DNA from: Bathynomus jamesi | Taxonomy: Eukaryota; Arthropoda; Malacostraca; Isopoda; Cirolanidae | Assembly: GCA_023014485.1 (NCBI GenBank) | Contig: JAJOZX010000481.1 | Coordinates: 261,001 to 325,000, forward strand | Direction: 5' to 3' | Length of the DNA stretch: 64,000 nt | Shown: positions 1 through 8,075 of the stretch, piece after piece | Layout of the letters: each line of letters opens with the position of its first letter | Position numbering within the stretch: the stretch's first letter is position 1 | The notes under the pieces: generated by a model | What the model saw: the letters and a program-made list of their open reading frames with translations, nothing else | Database searches by the model: none | What the model was told of the DNA's origin: nothing | Position numbers and translations under genes: made by a program

Positions 1-86
1 AGACTGGTTCTACTGCTTCTGGATCAGATGCTGAGTCGACAACCTCAGGTTCACCCTTAAAAAAGCTAAGAATGCAAGATGATATA

Positions 87-1301
87 CAGGGTGTACATAA
101 AGTCAGGATCTATTTTTGTGAAGCACTTGGAAATTATATGGAATTCAATCATAAAATGATAAAGTGGTAACATTTATTAAATAATTAAGAGTAGGATTCG
201 ACGTGACGCCCATCAGTGTCCCTGCACAGCTCAAATCGTTCCGCAGCATTTCTAAACACATTCTGGAGCATTTGCGGGGTTATGTTATCTGCAGCAGTTC
301 GTATACGTGTACGTAAGTTTTCAAGACTCGTAATCTTCGTCTGATAGACGTGCGATTTGATAAAGCCCCATGCAAAGAAATCTAAAGGGGTTAAATCTGG
401 TGATCTCGCTGGCCAAGGTCTGTTGCTTCCGCGTCCGATCCAGCGATTTGGAAAACGTCCATTTAGATAATCCTGAACAATTTGGCATAGTGACAAGGAG
501 CACCATCATGTTGATAGACGACGGTACTAACAATCCTATCCCCAATCAGCTGAGGTTCAAGGAATTGCTGCAATATGTCCAGATAAATAAGCCCCGTAAC
601 TGTAGCTTCAGCAAAGAAAAAAGGACCATAAACCTTAGATTTTGTTAAACCCATCCAGACATTAACTTTAGGGAGTCTCGTTCCCAATTTTGGACGAAAT
701 CATTCGGTCTTTCATCTGCCCAAATTCGACAGTTATGGCGATTTACTTTTCCACACGTATGAAAGTGGCTTCATCACTAAAGAGAATGTTGTCCATTAAA
801 TTATCACTCCAGATTTGTTCTACGAGATCAGCACACACAGCACTTCGTCGAGGAAATCTTCCTCATGTAAATCATGTAAAACCTGCAAATGATAGCTTTT
901 CTTCTGTAAATTAACTTTCAGAATTTTGTGCACAGATGACGTCGGGAGGCCGAGTCTGTGTGATGCAGCACGAACGGACGTACGTGGCTCCTCAGTGATA
1001 ATTCCGCGTACTGCATTCACGGTAAGATCTGACATACACGGTCGTCCTGATCTTGCTTCATCATTTACAGATCCCGTTCGTTTAAATTTGTTCACCAATT
1101 TTCGTATTGTCTTGTCTATTGGCCCCGGCTTATGAAATCTCCTTCTAAACTTCTCTCTGATGTCATTGCATTTCTTTCCCTCGATTCGCCAAATTACTAT
1201 TGCCACACGCTCTTCTGTATTCATTCTAAGGGCTTCTGAAAAGAAAAATAGAAAAAAATAATTATTTCACAAAAATAGATCCTGACTTTATGTACACCCT
1301 G
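87..1301 (-). mobile_element. Mariner/Tc1-type transposon, TA target duplication
   Basis: Inverted ends match over about 36 bp: CAGGGTGTACATAAAGTCAG starts at 87 and its reverse complement ends at 1301. TA dinucleotides flank both ends (85-86 and 1302-1303), the classic mariner insertion signature. The 1215-bp length is that of a full element. The transposase lies inside on the minus strand and is frameshifted, so the copy is full length but dead. Confidence 0.93.
185..1224 (-). pseudogene. Mariner-like transposase, frameshifted
   Basis: This would be a cut-and-paste DDE/D transposase acting on the flanking TIRs. Reading leftward from the ATG at 1224, the first frame (to 820) carries the N-terminal paired helix-turn-helix region (MNTEERVAIV..., then a GSVNDEARSGRP linker). 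The next section, near 780-690, contains FSDEATF with the first catalytic Asp. Then VYQHDGAPCHY gives the second Asp (about 510), and WPARSPDLTPLDFF the third acidic position (about 400). At least two frame changes are needed (near 740 and 500). The linker and HTH resemble the invertebrate IS630/mariner group with a DUF4817-like N-terminus, a family placement made from memory of motifs. The gene is not functional. Confidence 0.88.
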
Positions 1302-1479
1302 TATATAAAATTTTTGAAGAAGGGGAAAGCAACTTGGAACAGTCCAAAAGGGTTAAAAAAAGTCGAAATCAATCCACAAACAACTTATTAAAGACAAAAA
1401 GATAAAATGGCTAGCAACATTTTTTTTTAGGTTACTTTATATTTAAATTATTTATGTAATGTAACGTAACACTGCATGA

Positions 1480-1840
1480 TTGTATGTATTTTCTATTTAT
1501 TTCAGGAAAGAAGAAGTTGATTTCTACCTATCACTTCCTGCAATAGCAAAGAAAGAATGTCCATTTCATTGGTGGAACAATTATGATATGGGCAAACATG
1601 GAAAGAAATCAACAGAAAATGAACAACAGCTAACTACACTGCAAAATGGTCAAAAAATATCTGTGCGCTTCTCCCTCTTCAGTTTATAGTGAAAGATTGT
1701 TCAGCACAGGAGGAAATATCTACGAATCCAAGAGAAACAAATTAACGCCCGAACATGGGGAACAATTGGCATTAATTCATTGTAACATGAAATTTTTAAA
1801 ATTAAAATTAAAAATTTTCCAACACTTCAAGCAGCTGTAA
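1480..1840 (+). pseudogene. hAT transposase C-terminal dimerisation domain (hATC), frameshifted
   Basis: Two overlapping frames carry the conserved hATC motif order. The first has CPFHWWNNYD (the W-W of the FWW segment). The second has SVYSERLFSTGGNIYESKRN followed by KLTPEHGEQLALI. This region mediates hAT transposase dimerisation and contains the last part of the RNase-H-like fold. A frame change near 1650 separates the halves. The upstream DDE core is missing from the window or displaced by the mariner. It resembles ZBED-type hAT transposases. It is a fragment, and a domesticated gene is unlikely because of the frameshift. Confidence 0.82.
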
Positions 1841-2363
1841 GGAATATATTGAATAAATAAACCATTTTTAAAAAGTAAATTTTTAGTTATTTTAAGGAAA
1901 ATATTTTTATATGAAGATAGCTACCATAGCTAGCTACTTTGAAGAATTTGATTGTTTTTTACCAGGATGTGTGTTTTCAATAAAGCTTAATTTTGGTGTT
2001 GTCTTAATCATTATGTTTGGTTAATGAAGTTTATTTCGGTTGAAATAAGGTAGTTTTTTGCTAAAAATTTTATCTTCTATACATGCGACTCAGTGTAAAA
2101 TGATTTTGATGTTCCTAACTGCTGGATTTAAAAAAAGAGACACAAAAGGTTAAAGTTTTGTGATTTAGTGGTAAAAACTAGAAACAATTTTAATTATAGT
2201 TTTAAGAATGTCGCATCAGCAAAAAAATCATTTCCCATTTGGTGACCCAATTCGCCCCAGTCGACGCTACCTATGCCAAGCTTGCCGATACCGATTAATC
2301 GGCCGATATTAAGAAAATAATCGGCATGCCAGGTGCCGATACCGATTAATCGGTGCACCCCTA

Positions 2364-2585
2364 CTATTTCCTCCCCCAGCAGGTAGTCACCCTCCCCCAG
2401 CAGCTAGTCACCCTCCCCCAGCAGCTAGTCACCCTTGCCCAGTAGTTAGTCCCCCTCCAACAGCAGGTAGTGACTCTCCTTCCACGTTGGAGGGGACTCA
2501 GGCTCCTGCGGAGTTTGTCCCCTCGTTAGTGAGGGGCTCTTCAACTCCCGACAGCCCTGGCTGTTCGGGAAACGGGTCGTGCTAG
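2364..2585 (+). pseudogene. CR1-type LINE ORF1, 3' end
   Basis: An open frame runs to a TAG at 2583-2585 and encodes three copies of a PPPAASH-type repeat, then a Ser/Pro-rich tail ending SPGCSGNGSC. The nucleotide repeat is a 24-bp unit (CCCCCAGCAGCTAGTCACCC and relatives). Two bases after the stop comes the TA where the Academ transposon is inserted; on its far side the same LINE continues in ORF2 at 8076. The order ORF1 stop, a few bases, ORF2 fits a two-ORF non-LTR element. The upstream part is lost, replaced by the hAT end. Confidence 0.6.
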
Positions 2586-2588
2586 GTA

Positions 2589-2765
2589 GTCAGGGGGCTT
2601 AATCCAAAAAATCACCCCGATTGTTCCCTTTGTTCCAAAAGTACCATTTTTTTACCAGGGGTAGATATGACCATAAGCATTCATTGTTTTGCGGGAGCCA
2701 ACATGGGCTCTCCCTGTGGCGGCCATTATGGACGAATCCAAGATGGCCGCCATCTGGTCTGACAT
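2589..2765 (+). repeat. Left TIR of the Academ-type element
   Basis: Aligned by eye with the reverse complement of 7905-8072. Shared blocks include CAGGGG(G)CTTAATC, TTCCAAAAGT(A/G)CCATTTTT, AGGGGTAGATATGACCATA (CAGGTAGCTATGACCATA on the other side), TTGCGGGAGCCAA, TGGGCTC and TGTGGCGGCCAT. The inner part holds AAGATGGCCGCC, which looks like a YY1-type recognition site. The match fades near 2765. Confidence 0.9.
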
Positions 2766-3199
2766 TGGGCGATAAAATAACAACCAATCATAGTAGAACA
2801 GCAAATAATGACACTTTTTGTATGTTTTTGAGTATAGAGAATCCAGTTCTGATATTTGTTTTTTAATTCAAGATATACGTCAGGTCGTATATATCCACAT
2901 TTGATATTATTTTATAAGAAATGTACATTTTATGTCAATTGAATCATGATACATAATTATTGCACTTAGATTTGTGGTTGTAACAGCTATATTAACTTTT
3001 ACATTGGATTTCTACTGACATTTTGTCCACTATTAATCTATTTTTTATTATTTTTGCAGGTGTTGGCATACCTGTATTCCTCTGAAGCAAGTCTATGCGG
3101 TGGTGGTCTTCTTCACATTCTAGTCTCTTCAGGCCTGCAGATATGAAGATCTCGTTAGTGTGTAGTTAGTAGTGTGTAGTAGAACATTAATACCTCAAC

Positions 3200-3811
3200 A
3201 TGTCTACTAACATAACTGGAATTAATTGGACACTGTGTTGCCTATGTCAGTCCAGCAAAGACGAGGCATTACAACAGCCAAAAGAACAGGGATATTCATC
3301 TCTTGAAAGAGATCTGAATGATTTTGTGCAGCTCAATGCTGTTCCATCTGGTATCAAGGTTAGTGAGCTCGATGATGGCTCAGGAATTGCAGCAACCCTC
3401 CAATCACATGCTGCAGTGTATCATAAAAGTTGTAGGAGTGCATGCAACAGTTACAGGGTAAAGCGGGCACGAGGAAAAGTGGCCACGCAAGATGAATGTG
3501 CAGCTGGGATAAGTCCGAAGAAACTCAGATCAAGTTACGGATCACCTCCAGAAACATTATTCTGCATCATATGTCTGGGTGAGGATCAGCATGATCTTCA
3601 TAGAGCCTTAAGTGACAACATTGATCAAAATCTGAAGAATTGGGCAAAAACAACTAACAACTGGCATTTATATGGGCGCTTGACTGCAGGTTCTGATGCA
3701 CATGCAATGGATGCATGTTATCATGTACAATGCTATTGGCGGCTTCGTGATGGAGCTCGTGCAGTTGAACGTCGATCTTCAAGCCTCCCCCATTTGATCC
3801 CATGGTCATAG
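3200..3811 (+). CDS. Academ-type protein, N-terminal zinc-binding part (5' of a frameshift)
   Basis: The start is the ATG at 3200, after a leader with a possible intron acceptor (TTATTTTTGCAG near 3060). The 203-residue frame has two Cys/His clusters. The first is CCLCQ at about residues 12-16 with a later HKSCRSAC. The second is LFCIICLGE with ACYHVQCYW. This paired CxxC...HxxxC layout suggests zinc binding, probably for DNA or protein contact. The frame ends shortly after a CCCCC run at about 3787-3791. A one-base shift there continues into FDPMVIAQLVAFV of the next frame, so the two frames were one protein of about 1,510 residues. The tail after SSSLP is therefore a frameshift product. No further function is assigned. 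Confidence 0.75.
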   Translation: MSTNITGINWTLCCLCQSSKDEALQQPKEQGYSSLERDLNDFVQLNAVPSGIKVSELDDGSGIAATLQSHAAVYHKSCRSACNSYRVKRARGKVATQDECAAGISPKKLRSSYGSPPETLFCIICLGEDQHDLHRALSDNIDQNLKNWAKTTNNWHLYGRLTAGSDAHAMDACYHVQCYWRLRDGARAVERRSSSLPHLIPWS

Positions 3812-6800
3812 CACAGTTAGTGGCATTTGTGGATGACTCTCAGTCTGAGGTCCACAAGTTGTCTGACTTACGGGAAATGTACAAGATAATGATGTCAGAT
3901 CTAGGACATCCCTGTTCTGGTAGAGAACCTCATGCAACAAGATTGAAAGACCATCTGCTTGAGCATCTTCCTGAGTGGGCTTCCTATGCACAGGGGAGAG
4001 ATGTATTCATTAGCCACAAGGCAAAAGTGGGTGCTGTGCTAGAACAAAGCTATCATTCCTCACAAATCAATCAAGATGAAGCTGTGTTATTGATACGTGC
4101 TGCTATGGCACTACGAAAGCGAATCCTTCAGAAACAAGAGCCATTTAATGGTTCATTCTCTCCACAATGCCTGACGTCCCCCATAGAAGAAACACTGTTA
4201 GGTTTCATCAATGTTGTCCTCCAGGGTCCTAAAGGTAATATCGATAAACATAGTAGAGAGCAATCCAACAGTGATGCTGAACTGGGCACAAGGGCGAAGA
4301 TTGCGTGCACACTGTGCCAACTGCTGATATTCAACACAGTAAAATATGCATCTTCATCAGACAGCACCCAAATCCGTCACAATAGGGATCGTGAAACGCA
4401 ATTCCCACTTTACCATGGTATTAAACTGCATGGAGATGCCAGATTCAAGCACCAGATAGAGAATGCCCATCACCTTGGGCTCTCTGTCTCATATGACCGT
4501 GTGATGGAAGTCAAAACACAGGTAGCTCTTGCTGTTTGCAAGAGACACACTGAAGACGGTATTGTTCTACCCACAAATACAAGACTTTCAGTTTTCACTA
4601 CACATGATGTAGACAATCTGGACAGCAACAAAACGGGAAATTTGTCACGTGGTGATTTTCATGGAACATGCATTACTGTGACCAATCACCTATCCAAAGA
4701 GAACTTGGGAATTCGTCGACCAGCAATCACACTTGATCCATCTGATACATCAAAACCCAAGTTGCCGGATAGTTATGTAATTGTTCCTCCCATCGAACTC
4801 AACACCCGTGACATTCTTGTGCCCAGAATCAACGAAGGTCAAGTTCGGCCGAACCACAGCCTGGTCAACGGTGCCAAAGTAAAAGATGATGCATGGATAG
4901 CACATGTTGGAAGAGTGCTGGAAAAGGGTGAGCTTGAAAAACGTGATGTGGTTACGTGGTCAGGCTTCAACTCTCAGCTCATGGATGATGCATCAATAAA
5001 GCCAAAGGCAGAGACTGGTATACTCCCCTTATTTCCTGATAAGGCAGCTTCTGCATCAATGATGAAGCACACGATGGAGATTGTGAAAACTACGACTGAG
5101 TTCATAAACCCTGGTCAAACCCCTGTCCTTGGGGCTGATCAGCCTCTCTTTGCCATATGCAAACAGTTACAGTGGGAGTTTCCTGACACACTGGGTGAGG
5201 ATAAGTTTGTGATGCAGTTGGGAGCTTTACATATCGAGGATAAGTGTCAGCTGATGATGGGCAAGGTGCTACGAGGTTCCGGATGGGACACAGCTCTAGC
5301 TCAAGCAGATGTCCTCTCCTCTGGACGTGCCCAGTCAGCTCTCGATGATCACCACATAAAGCGTACACGATATGCTCATCAAGTGTCACTTGTTTCCCTC
5401 TCTCATTTGAAGCAAAATGCATACTTGCAATACACATCCAATGTGCTGGGGCCTTGTGAGTCATATGAGATGTGGTGTGCAAGGAAATCTGCAAATGTTC
5501 ACATGTTCAAATATTGGTCACTAGTGATTGAGCTTGAGCTATTGATGTGTCGATTTGTGCGCTCATTAAGAGAGGGTGACTTCCCTCTCTATGTCCAGGT
5601 GTGTGATGAACTATGTCCATGGTTCTTTGTGCTGGACCACACTAACTATGCCCGCTGGTTGCCGATTCATGTCAGAGATATGGTTGGTCTTGCTGAAAGC
5701 CATCCACAGGTGTACGCAGAGTACCTCAAAGGGAACTTTACAGTCCAAAAGTCTGCTCGTACATTCAGCCTCATCGCGAAAGATCAATCTCATGAGCAGA
5801 TGAACAAAGTACTGCAGGGCTGTGGTGGAGCATCTGACCTCTATGACAAAACAGAAGCATTAGCATTGTACATGTTGGCAGGTCCTGAATGTGTCAGAAT
5901 GATAGAAGAGTTTGAGAATGCTCAGAAACTTACAGAAGGACCAACTGGCCACCACGAAACAGCACCTGGGCTACAGTCTAGGTTTTTGAAGGATGTCAAG
6001 TCATTCACAAAGGTGGTGTCTGAACTGGGCAACCCCTTCCTGGCCACAAATCAGGAGCTTGTAGCCCTTGACACACACGATGTTATGGAGAATGAAGTAG
6101 CAGCATCACTGTCACAGATACAGGAAGTTGGCCAAGCCCTTCATGAGGAGTATGTAAAGACTAGGCTGGACAAAGGGACAGTTCCTATATCAAACACTAT
6201 AAAGAAAAACAATGTGTACACATTCAGCAATCGGCCAGACCCACGCAAGAAGAGTAGCAAAGTGGGGGTACAGAAGCAAAACACAGTGCTCATTACTCAG
6301 CTATTCCTGTCTCTACAATCACGTCCAGATGCGGATATGACAGAATTTTTCACATACGAGAATCAGCGAGAGCCCCCTTCACTCTCAGACCGAGGTTCAC
6401 TCAGAGCTGGAAATAAATCAGACATTCTTGCATGTGTCAATGCACCAACTGGATCTGCCAATCCTGCTAAACAAGTGACAGTTCAGTTGTATGACATGGC
6501 CGCCATCGTCCACATTGTGCGTCCAAGTAGAGCATCAACATTTGCTGAATATGTATCTCTACACATCATACCTTTCATTAAAGCACAGATGACTGACACA
6601 GTTGAGCGCGTCGATGCCGTGTGGGATACCTATCCTGAAGACAGTCTGAAATCACTTGCACAGCAGCGGCGTGGTTCAGGAGCACGTACTCGACTTGATC
6701 CAGATAGTGATGGTACCACACCCATTCCCAAACGAGACTGGCAGTCATATTTGAAAAATGTGGAAAACAAGAAGGAACTGTTCGTCTTTATCAGTAAACA

Positions 6801-7728
6801 GCTGATCAAGATTGACATGGGTGGAAAACTCCTCCTCAGCACTGAATTAGAAACTGTGCTCTCCAATAAAGCATTTGATATATCAGGGCTCCAACCATGC
6901 AACCACACAGAGGCAGATACGCGGATCATTCTGCATCTTGCTCACGCATCATCTCAGGGTCACAAGAAAGCATTCATCCGCACTGTTGACAGTGACATAG
7001 TCGTTCTTGCCATTGCTTTCTTTCAACAGCTTGACCTAACAGAACTCTGGATTGGTTTTGGTAGTGGCAAATATTACCGAGACATCCCAGTGCACAGCAT
7101 TCAATCACAGCTTGGTCCATCAAAGTCGCTGGCTCTACCTCTGTTCCATGCACTAACAGGCTGCGACACTACGTCTCAGTTTCTTGGATGTGGGAAGAAG
7201 ACAGCATGGACTGCATGGAATAATACACCAAACTTAACTGAAACCATGATCAAATTGACTGAAGACCCCGAGTCCTTCAGTCTAGTATCTCCTGAAATGA
7301 CACACATTGAGAGGTTTGTTGTGCTCATGTACAGTAAAACATGTGGACAAGCATCTGTAAACGTAGCCAGGCACCATCTGTTTTCTAGTGGCAGTCGATC
7401 ATTGGACAGCATACCACCTACCCAAGCTGCCCTCTTCCAGCATATCAAGAGGTCATTGTTGCAGGCAAGTTTTGTGTGGAAGCAGTCAACCACATGCCAT
7501 CAGACACTCCCTGCTTTTGATAAATGGGGATGGGAATATGACAAGCGCAGCAACCAATGGCTCCCTTTCTGGACAACTCTCGCTGATGCCAGTAAGGCAT
7601 GTGCTCTTCTCCTTCATTGCGGATGCACTAAAGCCTGCAGAGGGAATTGCAAATGCAGTAGTGCTGGAATTCGATGTACGACACTCTGCAAGTGTGAGGG
7701 TGGCTGCCTGAACAATGACGACTATTAA
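3802..7728 (+). CDS. Academ-type transposase with DDE-like core, XPG/FEN1-like nuclease and CXC domain
   Basis: A 1308-residue open frame, the largest in the window. Candidate DDE-like acidic residues are D446 (LGADQPLF), D612 (VLDHTNYARW) and E665 (DQSHEQMNK). A downstream nuclease module matches FEN1/XPG logic: EADTRIILH (E1037, D1039), TVDSDIVVL (D1063, D1065) and LTGCDTTSQFLGCGKKTAW (D1122), resembling the XPG-I motif followed by the GCD...GxGxKTA helical turn. The last 36 residues, about CGCTKACRGNCKC to CEGGCLNN, are a Tesmin/TSO1-like CXC DNA-binding repeat. The 3802 ATG is internal to the original gene; the true start was at 3200, one base out of frame. An AATAAA lies at 7790. The family occurs in many copies in invertebrates. 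The DDE assignment is mine from spacing and conservation; the XPG and CXC calls are stronger. Confidence 0.82.
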   Translation: MVIAQLVAFVDDSQSEVHKLSDLREMYKIMMSDLGHPCSGREPHATRLKDHLLEHLPEWASYAQGRDVFISHKAKVGAVLEQSYHSSQINQDEAVLLIRAAMALRKRILQKQEPFNGSFSPQCLTSPIEETLLGFINVVLQGPKGNIDKHSREQSNSDAELGTRAKIACTLCQLLIFNTVKYASSSDSTQIRHNRDRETQFPLYHGIKLHGDARFKHQIENAHHLGLSVSYDRVMEVKTQVALAVCKRHTEDGIVLPTNTRLSVFTTHDVDNLDSNKTGNLSRGDFHGTCITVTNHLSKENLGIRRPAITLDPSDTSKPKLPDSYVIVPPIELNTRDILVPRINEGQVRPNHSLVNGAKVKDDAWIAHVGRVLEKGELEKRDVVTWSGFNSQLMDDASIKPKAETGILPLFPDKAASASMMKHTMEIVKTTTEFINPGQTPVLGADQPLFAICKQLQWEFPDTLGEDKFVMQLGALHIEDKCQLMMGKVLRGSGWDTALAQADVLSSGRAQSALDDHHIKRTRYAHQVSLVSLSHLKQNAYLQYTSNVLGPCESYEMWCARKSANVHMFKYWSLVIELELLMCRFVRSLREGDFPLYVQVCDELCPWFFVLDHTNYARWLPIHVRDMVGLAESHPQVYAEYLKGNFTVQKSARTFSLIAKDQSHEQMNKVLQGCGGASDLYDKTEALALYMLAGPECVRMIEEFENAQKLTEGPTGHHETAPGLQSRFLKDVKSFTKVVSELGNPFLATNQELVALDTHDVMENEVAASLSQIQEVGQALHEEYVKTRLDKGTVPISNTIKKNNVYTFSNRPDPRKKSSKVGVQKQNTVLITQLFLSLQSRPDADMTEFFTYENQREPPSLSDRGSLRAGNKSDILACVNAPTGSANPAKQVTVQLYDMAAIVHIVRPSRASTFAEYVSLHIIPFIKAQMTDTVERVDAVWDTYPEDSLKSLAQQRRGSGARTRLDPDSDGTTPIPKRDWQSYLKNVENKKELFVFISKQLIKIDMGGKLLLSTELETVLSNKAFDISGLQPCNHTEADTRIILHLAHASSQGHKKAFIRTVDSDIVVLAIAFFQQLDLTELWIGFGSGKYYRDIPVHSIQSQLGPSKSLALPLFHALTGCDTTSQFLGCGKKTAWTAWNNTPNLTETMIKLTEDPESFSLVSPEMTHIERFVVLMYSKTCGQASVNVARHHLFSSGSRSLDSIPPTQAALFQHIKRSLLQASFVWKQSTTCHQTLPAFDKWGWEYDKRSNQWLPFWTTLADASKACALLLHCGCTKACRGNCKCSSAGIRCTTLCKCEGGCLNNDDY

Positions 7729-7789
7729 TCAGTGAACAGCCATCTATTGGATAGACATTATCATGAGATGCAGTACTGTGAGTAAAAGG

Positions 7790-7795
7790 AATAAA
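7790..7795 (+). promoter_or_regulatory. Polyadenylation signal of the Academ-type gene
   Basis: AATAAA occurs 62 bases after the stop codon at 7726-7728 and before the right TIR, the expected place for 3' processing of the transposase mRNA. Confidence 0.5.
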
Positions 7796-7904
7796 GAAGA
7801 TTGTACTTGCGTATATACTAAAGTTTAATAGCAAAAGATGTTGATGCTGACTCTTATTTTTTATCAAGTTAACTATGTAACCTGTACTAGTATTGGTACT
7901 CAAG

Positions 7905-8072
7905 TGGATGTCATTTTGGACAGCGGCCATTTTGATTTGGCCAATATGGCCGCCACAGTGGGAGCCCAGCTTGGCTCCCGCAAACATTCAAATTAGTATG
8001 GTCATAGCTACCTGTGGTCCAAAAATGGCACTTTTGGAATGATTTGAACAATTATATGATTAAGCCCCTGAC
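7905..8072 (-). repeat. Right TIR of the Academ-type element
   Basis: Inverted partner of 2589-2765. It contains GGCCGCCACAGTGGGAGCC, GGCTCCCGCAAACATT and TATGGTCATAGCTACCTG, and ends GATTAAGCCCCTGAC followed by the flanking TA. The CAAAATGGCCGC-type motif (reverse strand near 7925) repeats the motif of the left TIR. Confidence 0.9.
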
Positions 8073-8075
8073 TAA

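Larger units (their letters stand above)
1..2363 (+). mobile_element. hAT transposon remnant, 3' part, split by a mariner
   Basis: The hAT dimerisation region lies at 1480-1840 on the plus strand. The stretch 2260-2363 has repeated CGATTAATCGG-type motifs and ends in GTGCACCCCT, which mirrors the usual AGGGGTGC hAT terminus. The 5' end lies outside the window, so the 8-bp target duplication cannot be checked. Bases 1-84 read as a low-complexity Ser/Thr/Gly segment that may be transposase coding sequence. The mariner at 87-1301 interrupts it. The right end abuts LINE ORF1 sequence, so this element probably inserted into that LINE. Confidence 0.65.
2589..8072 (+). mobile_element. Academ-type DNA transposon with XPG-like nuclease
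   Basis: A 5484-bp element with imperfect TIRs of about 165-175 bp, starting GTCAGGGG(G)CTTAATC at both ends. TA dinucleotides flank it on both sides (2587-2588 and 8073-8074). It interrupts a LINE exactly between ORF1 and ORF2, so the boundaries are supported independently. It carries one gene (3200-7728, one frameshift) with DDE-like, XPG/FEN1-like and CXC modules. XPG nucleases are known from the Academ superfamily (AcademX), which suggests the assignment. The TA duplication is shorter than the 3-4 bp reported for Academ, so the placement is an inference. Confidence 0.8.
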
